Made by a program: the position numbers and the translations under genes
NCBI RefSeq assembly: GCF_021556395.1
Contig: NZ_JAKGCS010000019.1
Location: 62,001-126,000 of the forward strand
Length of the DNA: 64,000 bases
DNA from: Acuticoccus kalidii
Lineage (GTDB): Bacteria > Pseudomonadota > Alphaproteobacteria > Rhizobiales > Amorphaceae
Direction: 5' to 3'
The notes under the pieces: model-generated
Told to the model about the DNA's origin: nothing
The model's database searches: none
Seen by the model: only the letters and a program-made list of their open reading frames with translations
Part shown: positions 47,094-55,172 of the stretch, piece after piece
Position numbering within the stretch: position 1 is the stretch's first letter
Layout of the letters: each line of letters starts with the position of its first letter

Positions 47094-47313
47094 GCGTCCT
47101 CCACCGGTTCGCCGAAAGTCTAGGCGGGCGGATGCGCGGAGAAAAGCGACGTTCCCTCTGCCTTGCGCGACCGCATCGCGAGGAGGATGGTGGCAAACCG
47201 CGTGCCGAACGGGTGGTCTTTTTGCCTCTTTCTTCGGCTCTGGTTCGCGCCGCCCCCTTTCGCCGGGGGCCGAAACGCCTGTAGTGAGACGGAAACGGTA
47301 GTTGGAGGGCGGA

Positions 47314-48810
47314 ATGCGCCAAGTCGGACACTTCATCGGGGGCAAGGTTGTTGCGGGCACGTCGGGCCGCGAGGCGGACGTATTCCGGCCCGCGACGGGA
47401 GAGGTCCAGGCCAAGGTCGCTCTCGCGACCGCGGACGAGGTGCGGGCGGCGATCGCCAACGCGGCAGAGGCCCAGCCCGCCTGGGCCGCGACCAACCCGC
47501 AGCGCCGCGCGCGGGTGATGATGCGCTTCGTCGCCCTCCTCAACGAGAACATGGACGAGCTCGCCGAGCTTCTCGCCTCCGAGCACGGCAAGACCGTGCC
47601 GGACGCCAAGGGCGACATCCAGCGCGGGCTCGAGGTCGCCGAGTTCGCGGTCGGCATTCCGCACCTCATGAAGGGTGAATATTCGGAGAGCGCCGGGCCG
47701 GGGATCGACATGTTCTCGGTGCGCCAGCCGCTCGGCGTCGTGGCCGGCATCACGCCGTTCAACTTCCCCGCGATGATCCCGATGTGGAAATTCTGTCCGG
47801 CGATCGCCTGCGGCAACGCCTTCATCCTGAAGCCGTCCGAGCGTGACCCGTCCGTGCCGAACCGCCTCGCCGAGCTGATGATCGAGGCGGGCCTTCCGGC
47901 CGGTATCCTCAACGTCGTGCACGGCGACAAGGTGGCGGTCGACACGCTGCTGACCGATCCGCGCATCATGGGCGTCGGCTTCGTCGGCTCGTCGGACATC
48001 GCGCAATATGTCTATTCGACCGCGGCCGCGCACGGTAAGCGCGTCCAGTGCTTCGGCGGCGCGAAGAACCACATGATCGTGATGCCGGATGCGGACATGG
48101 AGCAGGCCGCGAACGCGCTGATCGGCGCGGGCTACGGCTCGGCCGGCGAGCGCTGCATGGCGGTCTCCGTCGCGGTGCCGGTGGGCGACAAGGCGGCCGA
48201 TGCCCTGATGAAGACGCTGGTGCCGAAGGTCGAGGCGCTGAGGATCGGCCCGTCACACGATCCTGACGCCGATTTCGGCCCGCTCGTCACCCGCGCCGCG
48301 GTGGACAAGGTGCGCCGCTATGTGGATCTCGGCGTCGAGGAGGGGGCGAACCTCGTCGTCGACGGGCGCGGCTTCAAGATGCAGGGCTACGAAGACGGCT
48401 TCTATATGGGCGGCTGTCTGTTCGACAACGTCACGCCGGACATGACGATCTACAAGGAAGAGATTTTCGGCCCGGTCCTCTCCGTCGTCCGCGCGAAGGA
48501 CTATGAGGAGGCCGTCCGCCTTCCGACCGAGCACGAGTATGGCAACGGCGTCGCGATCTTCACCCGCGACGGGGACACGGCGCGCGATTTCGTCTCGCGG
48601 GTCGAGGTCGGCATGGTGGGCGTCAACGTGCCGATCCCGGTGCCGCTCGCTTATCACACGTTCGGCGGTTGGAAGCGGTCCGGCTTCGGCGATCTCAACC
48701 AGCACGGGCCGGATTCGATCCGCTTCTACACCCGCACGAAGACGGTCACGACCCGTTGGCCGAGCGGTGTGAAGGAAGGCGCCGAGTTCTCGATGCCGAT
48801 CATGGGCTGA
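47314..48810 (+). CDS. mmsA: CoA-acylating methylmalonate-semialdehyde dehydrogenase
   Basis: 498 residues, aldehyde dehydrogenase superfamily. GVVAGITPFNFPAMIPMWKF is the MmsA-type cofactor loop, and the catalytic Cys281 is in SAGERCMAVSVA, a variant distinctive of MmsA. It turns (methyl)malonate semialdehyde into propionyl- or acetyl-CoA with NAD, in valine, inositol and beta-alanine breakdown. ATG 47314 is preceded by TTGGAGGGCGG. A 220-bp divergent region separates it from the carbamoylase gene. A terminator follows. Confidence 0.94.
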   Translation: MRQVGHFIGGKVVAGTSGREADVFRPATGEVQAKVALATADEVRAAIANAAEAQPAWAATNPQRRARVMMRFVALLNENMDELAELLASEHGKTVPDAKGDIQRGLEVAEFAVGIPHLMKGEYSESAGPGIDMFSVRQPLGVVAGITPFNFPAMIPMWKFCPAIACGNAFILKPSERDPSVPNRLAELMIEAGLPAGILNVVHGDKVAVDTLLTDPRIMGVGFVGSSDIAQYVYSTAAAHGKRVQCFGGAKNHMIVMPDADMEQAANALIGAGYGSAGERCMAVSVAVPVGDKAADALMKTLVPKVEALRIGPSHDPDADFGPLVTRAAVDKVRRYVDLGVEEGANLVVDGRGFKMQGYEDGFYMGGCLFDNVTPDMTIYKEEIFGPVLSVVRAKDYEEAVRLPTEHEYGNGVAIFTRDGDTARDFVSRVEVGMVGVNVPIPVPLAYHTFGGWKRSGFGDLNQHGPDSIRFYTRTKTVTTRWPSGVKEGAEFSMPIMG

Positions 48811-48815
48811 TGCCG

Positions 48816-48842
48816 AAGGGGCCGTTTCGGCGGCCCCTTTTT
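48816..48842. terminator. Terminator after mmsA
   Basis: AAGGGGCCG pairs with CGGCCCCTTT around TTTCGG, followed by more T. It also lies just beyond the 3' end of the convergent regulator-like gene. Confidence 0.85.
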
Positions 48843-48877
48843 CATCGACGGCCGGTTGAGGCCGGTCGGTGGCGCGA

Positions 48878-49801
48878 TCAGACGTTCCCGCTGGGGGCGG
48901 AAATGTACATCACCCCGGCGGGCTCATAGACGTCGATGAACTCGGTCACGAGGGCATTGTTCGCCTCGCGCCGCTGCATCGGGACGAAATGCGCGACGAC
49001 GGTCATGCCGTCGCTGCCTCTGAGGCCGAGCGTCGAGGCGCGGCGTTGGGACAATGTGGCGCGGATCGCGTTGTCGATCGCGCTCGCATTGAGGTGTGAG
49101 GGCGAGGTCACGGTGCCGCCTTCGCCGAGACGGACGGTGGTGTTCGTGGCCATGAAGGCCTCCGCCGCGCTATTGACGCGGATGATGCGGCCCGCATCGT
49201 CGAACACCAGCGCCGGCACGGCGAGGTTCATGATCGCGCCGTCGATGCGCTGCTGGTTGAGCAGCGCCGTCCCCCGAATGGCGAGGCTGAAGGCGCGATT
49301 GGCGTGCGGCGCGATGGCACGATGGAGCTGCATGCCGCTCGGGATCGTCGTCGTCTGCTCCCGGTAGGCGTAATGGAAGGCGAGGATCGCGTAGTGGTTT
49401 CGCGAGCGCGCCAGAAAATTGTTCGACGTTGCCCGGATGTCGTCGCATTTAGACAGAAGCTCATTCCAAAATACGGTGCGCACCAACTCGTCCTGAGGAA
49501 CAAAATCCGTGGACAGCCACACATCGTGCCTTTTCGCACTCTCGGTCGCGACCCGGAAGGCGTTCATTTTCGAGTAGGTCTGCATGTATTGGCGGACCAA
49601 GTCATGGTCTAGATTGGCAAATCGAACGATTTGCGCCCGCTGGGGCGACCATGTTTCGATGTTGAGTGTCGGGCGCAGCTCGGGAATATTTTGTGCGATC
49701 GTTTCGATGACCCGATCCCACGCCAGGGGGTCGAAGATCCCATCGTAGAGTTCCGTAATCACATCGGCCTGCGTGTCCGCGATGACCTGGGGTGATATCA
49801 T
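48878..49801 (-). CDS. LuxR-type regulator sensor portion lacking the HTH domain
   Basis: 307 residues. The N-terminal part, beginning MISPQVIADTQADVITELYDGIFDP, matches a family of LuxR-type regulators of about 370 residues with a PAS-like middle (PALVFDDAGRIIRVNSAAEAFM). Those proteins end in a helix-turn-helix; here the frame stops after EPAGVMYISAPSGNV and a terminator lies close behind, so there is no room for one. It could be a truncated regulator, or a ligand sensor acting on a partner. The start is ATG 49801; an upstream extension to 49885 is Arg/Pro-rich and unlikely. Confidence 0.7.
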   Translation of the reverse strand: MISPQVIADTQADVITELYDGIFDPLAWDRVIETIAQNIPELRPTLNIETWSPQRAQIVRFANLDHDLVRQYMQTYSKMNAFRVATESAKRHDVWLSTDFVPQDELVRTVFWNELLSKCDDIRATSNNFLARSRNHYAILAFHYAYREQTTTIPSGMQLHRAIAPHANRAFSLAIRGTALLNQQRIDGAIMNLAVPALVFDDAGRIIRVNSAAEAFMATNTTVRLGEGGTVTSPSHLNASAIDNAIRATLSQRRASTLGLRGSDGMTVVAHFVPMQRREANNALVTEFIDVYEPAGVMYISAPSGNV

Positions 49802-50171
49802 GGTCTGCACATCGGTCCGCCTGGGCCGGGGGCGGTCCGTCTCCCTGCCAGGCAGAACCCTCCGGACAATTTCTCGATGTGGCAATAAAGAGGGAAATCT
49901 TAGGCTTATGCAACATTCTTCAGGCGTATTATTTATTCAGAATGCCATGCGGTCAGATAATCTAGATTGAATAGGGCGCATTTCTGTCGGTTTGTGACGC
50001 TTTTTTGTCAGGAAACCGACGTCTGAGGCCTCCGTTCGGTATCAATGTTGCGGCGCCGCGGGCCAACCCGCTCGTCCGTCGCCCGTCCCGTGCGCATCAG
50101 CCCGAGCGGCAATCGATTGCCTGAGGTTGTGCCGACCCTGGCTGCTGGCGCGTGGCCGTCGCGCCGCTCTT
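49802..50171. other. AT-richer intergenic region with hairpin
   Basis: 370 bp without a supported gene. It holds the promoter of the LuxR-type gene, the 10-bp palindrome AATCTAGATT at 49959-49968 and a 35-bp hairpin at 49986-50020. It is richer in A and T than neighbouring DNA near 49880-50010. Confidence 0.5.
49986..50020. other. Long-stem hairpin of unknown role
   Basis: GTCGGTTT at 49986-49993 pairs with AAACCGAC at 50013-50020. Inside, TGAC at 49995-49998 pairs with GTCA at 50007-50010, leaving a T-rich loop. It lies in a gene-free stretch and lacks a T run after the stem, so it is not a standard terminator. Confidence 0.5.
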
Positions 50172-50819
50172 TTATTGGGGGCGCGGCGCGGGCTGGGGCG
50201 TATCACGGTGCGGGCGGGCGCGGTGATTGCCGCGTGCGGTGTCGCTCGCAGCGCCGCGGGGGAGGAGATTCGCGCGAATCAGCGGCCAGTTGATCGCCAG
50301 GAAGACGAGATTGAGAACCGGCGACACCGCCTTGAACACGGCCCAGATCTCGGTCGAAAAGGCCCGCCGGACAATCTCGTTGAGGATCGCCATCAGCGCC
50401 AGATAAAGGGCCATCCGCCAGGTGAGCGTCCGCCACGCCGAGTCGGTGAGGCGAAAGCCGGACTGCAGCGCGTTCTTGAGGAAAAGATGCCCGGTGAAGA
50501 GCCCGGCGGTGAGTGCGGCCGCGCCGCCGGCATTCACCAGCGTTGCTCGAAACTCGATATAAAAGGCATTCCCGAAGGCGATGGTCGCGGCACCGAACAC
50601 CGCGGCCATGAGAACCATGCCGGCGGGGATGTAAGGAAAGTGCCCGGTCTGATACCAGGAATAGGTTGCCGTCGCCGCACACGCCACCACGAACAGGATC
50701 GTCGCCACATTCAGGTTTACGATGAGAAGAGCGGCGACGAAGAGCAATGCCGGCCCTATCTCGATCGCGAAACGCTCCAGGAGTTTCCCTTTGTCGACTT
50801 CATCCCAAGCGCTCGCCAT
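50172..50819 (-). CDS. yciB: YciB/IspZ family inner-membrane protein
   Basis: 215 residues. It opens MASAWDEVDKGKLLERFAIEIGPALLFVA and has about six membrane helices with the family pattern around FKNALQSGFRLTD (here LKNALQSGFRL) and NEIVRRAFSTEIWAVFK. It is an inner-membrane protein linked to septation and envelope synthesis. The start ATG 50819 follows AGGAGA. The basic C-terminal tail (about the last 25 residues) is longer than usual. It is divergent from the clpP-like gene. Confidence 0.88.
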   Translation of the reverse strand: MASAWDEVDKGKLLERFAIEIGPALLFVAALLIVNLNVATILFVVACAATATYSWYQTGHFPYIPAGMVLMAAVFGAATIAFGNAFYIEFRATLVNAGGAAALTAGLFTGHLFLKNALQSGFRLTDSAWRTLTWRMALYLALMAILNEIVRRAFSTEIWAVFKAVSPVLNLVFLAINWPLIRANLLPRGAASDTARGNHRARPHRDTPQPAPRPQ

Positions 50820-50875
50820 GATCTCTCCTTCGTGCGACGAAGAGGACAACGTGCGAGGCGAGCGCAGGATCCCGT

Positions 50876-50904
50876 TTGCGTTTCGCGTCACACCTTCATA
50901 GATA
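50876..50904 (+). promoter_or_regulatory. Predicted promoter of the clpP-like gene
   Basis: TTGCGT at 50876-50881 and TAGATA at 50899-50904 are separated by 17 bp. The start codon is 27 bp further on. Confidence 0.55.
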
Positions 50905-50931
50905 GCGGCCTCAGGACTAGGACAGGACGCG

Positions 50932-51537
50932 ATGCCGATTCTCCCCCGCTTCGACGACGAAGACGACGACGACGAGAAGCTGAAGGCGCAGCAGTCGATA
51001 CCCGTCGACAAGCACCTCTTCGAGGCGCGCCAGGTCATGATCGTCGGTCAGATATCGATGGATCTCGCACGAGACGTGTGTCAGCGCCTTCTCGCGCTCG
51101 CCCACGTTTCCGACGACCCGATCACCGTGATCGTGTCTTCACCCGGCGGCCACGTCGAATCGGGTGACATGATCCACGACACGATCGGACTGATCCGCCC
51201 CAAAGTGAACATTCTCGGTATGGGCTGGGTCGCCTCCGCCGGGGCACTGATCTACATTTCGGTGCCCAAGGAGCGGCGCTATTGCACGCCGAACACCCGC
51301 TTCCTCCTCCACCAACCCTCCGGTGGTGCGGGCGGTGCGGCCTCCGATATCGAGATTCAGGCCCGCGAGATCATCAAGATGCGCGAGCGCCTCAACGTCC
51401 TTTTCGCCAATGCGACCGGCCAGCCGATCGAGCGGATCGAGAAGGACACCGATCGCGACTATTGGATGAGCGCTGAAGACGCTGTCTCCTATGGTCTCGT
51501 CGGCAAGGTCGTCAAACAGACGACGGAACTTTCCTGA
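50932..51537 (+). CDS. ClpP-family protease subunit with acidic N-terminus
   Basis: 201 residues. The catalytic triad is Ser102 (GWVASAGAL), His127 (LLHQPSGG) and an Asp near 176 ([11 protein letters not shown]). Instead of the usual N-terminal axial loop it begins with a run of acidic residues ([10 protein letters not shown]). The core is shorter and more diverged than housekeeping ClpP, and clpX is not adjacent, so it is probably a second ClpP paralogue, perhaps forming mixed rings or working with ClpA. AGGACAGGA lies before the ATG. Confidence 0.88.
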   Translation: MPILPRFDDEDDDDEKLKAQQSIPVDKHLFEARQVMIVGQISMDLARDVCQRLLALAHVSDDPITVIVSSPGGHVESGDMIHDTIGLIRPKVNILGMGWVASAGALIYISVPKERRYCTPNTRFLLHQPSGGAGGAASDIEIQAREIIKMRERLNVLFANATGQPIERIEKDTDRDYWMSAEDAVSYGLVGKVVKQTTELS

Positions 51538-51601
51538 TCGTGACGGCGCGGGCCGCCCCGGCGGTGGCCCGGTCGTCTCACTCCAACCGAGGACATGACG
51601 A

Positions 51602-52426
51602 GTGGCGGCAACGTTCAACGTAGCAGGCGTGTCGATCCCCAAGCTCGGGATCGGCACCTTCGAGCTCCACGACGAGGTTTGCATCAAAGCCGTCTCGTCC
51701 GGTCTTCAGGCGGGTTACCGCCATGTGGATACGGCCGAGCGGTACGAGAACGAATATGCGGTCGGTGAGGGCGTGCGCGCCTCCGGCCTTCCGCGCGACG
51801 AGGTCTTCATCACCTCCAAGGTCTGGCACGATCATCTCGCCGAACGCGACATGATGGCCGCGGCCGAGGCCTCGCTCGAGCGGCTCGGTATCAGCCAGTT
51901 CGACCTTTATCTCATCCATTGGCCGAGCCGGGACGTGTCGGCCGCCGACGCGGTGCGCTCGCTCTGCAAGGTGCAGGAGAGGGGCCTCACCCGTCTGATC
52001 GGGATCTCGAACTTCCCGGTCGCGCTCATCGAGGAGGCCGTCGCCGCCTCGACGGTGCCGCTCGCGGTGAACCAGGTCGAATATCACCCCTTCCTCGACC
52101 AGGACAAAGTCCTCGAAGCGGTGCGCAAGCACGGCATGGGCCTCACCGCCTATTGCCCGCTCGCGCGCGGCAAGGTGCTCGACGATCCGGTGATCACCGG
52201 TATCGCCGAGAAGCTCGGCTCGACGCCGGCCGCCGTCACCGTCGCGTGGCTCCTCGGTCAGGACAATGTCCTCGCGATCCCGCGCAGCCGTTCCCCCGAG
52301 CGCCTCGTCGACAATCTGAACGGCGAACGCCTCACCCTCTCGGCCGAGGATCGTGCGGCGATCGACGCGCTGCGCTCGCCCTCCGGCCGGCTGATCTCGC
52401 CGGATTTCGGTCCGGATTGGGACTAG
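51602..52426 (+). CDS. Aldo/keto reductase (2,5-diketogluconate reductase-like)
   Basis: 274 residues with the AKR tetrad Asp43, Tyr48, Lys73 and His78. It also has the NADPH-site IPRSRSPERLVDNL and the FDLYLIHWPS strand typical of DkgB-type enzymes. It reduces aldehydes or ketones such as methylglyoxal with NADPH. The start is GTG 51602 with GAGGA upstream. It lies 64 bp after the clpP-like gene and 7 bp before the YdcF-like gene, heading a tightly packed row of genes. Confidence 0.9.
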   Translation: MAATFNVAGVSIPKLGIGTFELHDEVCIKAVSSGLQAGYRHVDTAERYENEYAVGEGVRASGLPRDEVFITSKVWHDHLAERDMMAAAEASLERLGISQFDLYLIHWPSRDVSAADAVRSLCKVQERGLTRLIGISNFPVALIEEAVAASTVPLAVNQVEYHPFLDQDKVLEAVRKHGMGLTAYCPLARGKVLDDPVITGIAEKLGSTPAAVTVAWLLGQDNVLAIPRSRSPERLVDNLNGERLTLSAEDRAAIDALRSPSGRLISPDFGPDWD

Positions 52427-52433
52427 CCGAAGC

Positions 52434-53228
52434 GTGAGCGGTCCGGAGCTTCTGTTCGCGGCGCTTCAGCCGTCGAATCTGCTCCTGTTCCTGTTCGTCA
52501 TCGGCCTCGTTTTGTCGATCTGGTATCGGCGGGCGGGGCTGGTGCTTCTGGGCATCGGAACGGCGCTCTATACGGTCCTCGGCTTCCTGCCGACGGGCCG
52601 CATCATGATGGCCCCGCTCGAAGCGCAGTTCGATTTCGCCGGCGTCACCGAGGCGCCGGACGGGATCATCGTCCTCGGCGGCTATCTCGCGCCGTCCCGC
52701 TCGGCGACGCAGCATCATGTCGTGTTCAACGAGAATGCCTCGCGCTTTACCGAGGGTGCGGCGCTCGCGGTGCGCTTTCCGGATGCGAAGATCATCCTCA
52801 CCGACGGCGCGGAGATCGATGGCGGACCCTCCGGGGCCGAACTCGCGGCGGCGAAGATGCGCGAGCTCGGGATCGATCCGGCGCGAATGATCGTCGAATC
52901 GCGCTCGCGCTCCACTTACGAAAACGCGCTCTTCAGCCACGATCTCGTCGAGCCGAAGCCGGGCGAGCGCTATATCCTCGTCACGAGCGACGCCCACATG
53001 CCGCGCGCCATCGCGACATTCGCGCAGCTCGGATGGCCGGGCCTCGTCGCCTGGCCGGTCGCGGGGCTCGATGACGGGGGCGCGCTTTGGCAAAAGGTCG
53101 GCGGCCCGGCGGCCACCAATCTGAAACTCGTCGACGATGCGACGCGCGAATATATGGCGCTCCTCCTCTACCGGATCCTCGGGCGCACGGATGCCCTGCT
53201 TCCCGGCAAAGAGCTTCTCTCGAAATGA
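52434..53228 (+). CDS. YdcF/SanA-like DUF218 membrane-anchored protein
   Basis: 264 residues from GTG 52434. Two membrane helices come first (LLLFLFVIGLVLSIWYR and GLVLLGIGTALYTVLGF). A DUF218 domain follows with IIVLGGY, VESRSRSTYENALFS and VTSDAHMPRA. Family members act in envelope or peptidoglycan metabolism. Its stop overlaps the GST start (ATGA), so the two are coupled. Confidence 0.85.
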   Translation: MSGPELLFAALQPSNLLLFLFVIGLVLSIWYRRAGLVLLGIGTALYTVLGFLPTGRIMMAPLEAQFDFAGVTEAPDGIIVLGGYLAPSRSATQHHVVFNENASRFTEGAALAVRFPDAKIILTDGAEIDGGPSGAELAAAKMRELGIDPARMIVESRSRSTYENALFSHDLVEPKPGERYILVTSDAHMPRAIATFAQLGWPGLVAWPVAGLDDGGALWQKVGGPAATNLKLVDDATREYMALLLYRILGRTDALLPGKELLSK

Positions 53229-53872
53229 GCCTCCGCCTCGTCATCGGGAACAAGAATTATTCGTCCTGGTCGATGCGGCCGTGGCTGGTGCTCGATCATT
53301 TCGGCTTCGCCTTCGAGGAGACGCTGATCCCGCTCGATATGCCGGAGACGGCGGACGCGATCCGGGCCCATTCGCCGGCGGGCCGCGTGCCGGTGCTGAT
53401 CGATGGCGGGCTCACTTTGTGGGAAAGCCTCGCGATCATCGAATATCTTGCCGAAAAGGCGCCGGACCGAGCTATCTGGCCCGCCGATCCGGCGGCGCGG
53501 GCGATGGCGCGGTGTCTCGCATCGGAAATGCATGCCGGTTTCATGGGACTGCGCGCCGCCTGTCCGATGAACATACGGGCGAGGCGGAGCCACCGGCCGC
53601 GCGGCGAGGCGGAGACGGCCGATGTCGCGCGCTTCGAGGCGCTCGTCGCCGATGCGCTCGGCACGCATGGCGGACCGTTCCTCTTCGGCGATTGGTGCGC
53701 GGCGGATGCGATGTTCGCCCCGCTGGTGTCGCGCCTGTCGACCTATGGCTGGCCGATCGCCGAGACGACGCGCGCCTATGTCGATGCGGTGGAGAGCGAA
53801 GCGAGCTTCCACCGTTGGCGCGAGGCCGCGCTTGCGGAAGAATGGGTGCTGCCTCGCGAAGAGGTGGAGTGA
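53225..53872 (+). CDS. Glutathione S-transferase family protein
   Basis: 215 residues. The thioredoxin-like N-domain has NKNYSSWSMRPWLVLDHFG with a candidate catalytic Ser (about 13-16), the cis-Pro in GRVPVLIDGG and the glutathione-binding ESLAIIEYL. An all-helical C-domain follows. It conjugates or reduces using glutathione; the substrate is unknown. The start ATG 53225 sits in the stop of the YdcF-like gene. Confidence 0.9.
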   Translation: MSLRLVIGNKNYSSWSMRPWLVLDHFGFAFEETLIPLDMPETADAIRAHSPAGRVPVLIDGGLTLWESLAIIEYLAEKAPDRAIWPADPAARAMARCLASEMHAGFMGLRAACPMNIRARRSHRPRGEAETADVARFEALVADALGTHGGPFLFGDWCAADAMFAPLVSRLSTYGWPIAETTRAYVDAVESEASFHRWREAALAEEWVLPREEVE

Positions 53873-53897
53873 GGCGAACGGGAAGGGAGACGGGCCG

Positions 53898-55172
53898 GTG
53901 AACGACATTCGACATGACAAAGAGGGTGTCGCCATCGATCCGCCGATGTTCGACCCCACCGCCTTCCGTCTCACCGATTTCGAGGCGGAGTGGACCGCGA
54001 AGGCCCGCGCTTTGGGGCCGACCTTTGCCGGACGCGCCTTCGAGATCGATCGGGACGCGCGCTTTCCGACCGAGAATTATCAAGACCTTCGCGAGGCTGG
54101 CCTTCTCGGCATCTGTGTGCCGGAGCGCTTTGGCGGGCAGGGGGCGGACTATCGCGCCTATTCGCTCGTCGCGGCGGAGATCGGTCGCTATTGCGGCGCG
54201 ACTGCGCTCACCTGGAACATGCACGTCTGCTCGACGCTGTGGTCCGGCCTGCTCGCCGACGATCTCGACATGGACGAGGCGACCCGCGCCGCGCACGAAG
54301 CGCGCCGCGCCCGGCATTATGCCCGCATCGTCGAGGACGGTGCGATCTACGCGCAACCCTTCTCGGAAGGCGGCGCCGCGGCGGCGGGCGCCGTCGCCTT
54401 CTCGACCGAGGCGGTGCCGGTGGAGGGGGGCTGGCTGGTGCGCGGCAAGAAGATCTTCGCCTCGCTCTCCGGCAATGCCGACTATTATGGCGTCCTCTGC
54501 ACCGAGACTGACGGTTCGGGCAAAAAGAGCCGGCGCAACACGCTCTATCTCGCGGTCCCGGCCGATGCGGACGGCGTGTCGGTCGTCGGCGATTGGGATC
54601 CGCTCGGAATGCGCGGGACCGTCTCGCGCACGCTCCTTTTCGACGACGTCTTCGTCGGCAAGGACGAGGCGCTGATGCCGCCGGGGGTCTATTTCCAGGC
54701 CGCCTCGAACTGGCCGCACATGTTCATGACCTTGTCGCCGACTTATATGGGGCTTGCCCAGGCCGCCTACGATTTCGTCGTCACCTACCTCCGGGGCGAG
54801 ATGCCGGGCACGCCGCCGGTCAAGCGGCGCCAATATCCGACCAAGCAGCTCGCGGTGGCGGAGATGAAGATCAAGCTCGAGCAGGCGAAGGCGCTGTGGT
54901 TCCAGGCGATCAGCGAGGCGTGCCCGCGACCGTCCAAGGATCAGGTGATGCGCGCCTGGGCTGCCCAATATACCGTGATGGAATATGCGAACGATCTCGC
55001 GCGGCTCGCGATTCGAACCTGTGGCGGGCAGTCGATGCTGAAGTCTCTCCCGCTCGAGCGCATCTATCGCGACAGCCGCTGCGGGGCGCTGATGCTGCCA
55101 TGGACCGCGGAGCTCTGCCTCGACCGGATCGGCAAGGCGGCCCTCTACGAAGATGGCGAGGGAGACGATTGA
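53898..55172 (+). CDS. Acyl-CoA dehydrogenase family protein
   Basis: 424 residues from GTG 53898, with AAGGGAGA upstream. FAD and substrate motifs are present: LLGICVPERFGGQGADY, ALTWNMHVCSTLWSG, YAQPFSEGG and the NTLYLAVPADADGV strand. Near the C-terminus YRDSRCGALMLPWTAE replaces the IYEGT-type segment that carries the catalytic base in many members. It may therefore be a flavin oxidase or monooxygenase-like member of the family. The next gene, an acyl-CoA ligase, starts within its stop codon (TTGA), so the two are coupled. Confidence 0.88.
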   Translation: MNDIRHDKEGVAIDPPMFDPTAFRLTDFEAEWTAKARALGPTFAGRAFEIDRDARFPTENYQDLREAGLLGICVPERFGGQGADYRAYSLVAAEIGRYCGATALTWNMHVCSTLWSGLLADDLDMDEATRAAHEARRARHYARIVEDGAIYAQPFSEGGAAAAGAVAFSTEAVPVEGGWLVRGKKIFASLSGNADYYGVLCTETDGSGKKSRRNTLYLAVPADADGVSVVGDWDPLGMRGTVSRTLLFDDVFVGKDEALMPPGVYFQAASNWPHMFMTLSPTYMGLAQAAYDFVVTYLRGEMPGTPPVKRRQYPTKQLAVAEMKIKLEQAKALWFQAISEACPRPSKDQVMRAWAAQYTVMEYANDLARLAIRTCGGQSMLKSLPLERIYRDSRCGALMLPWTAELCLDRIGKAALYEDGEGDD

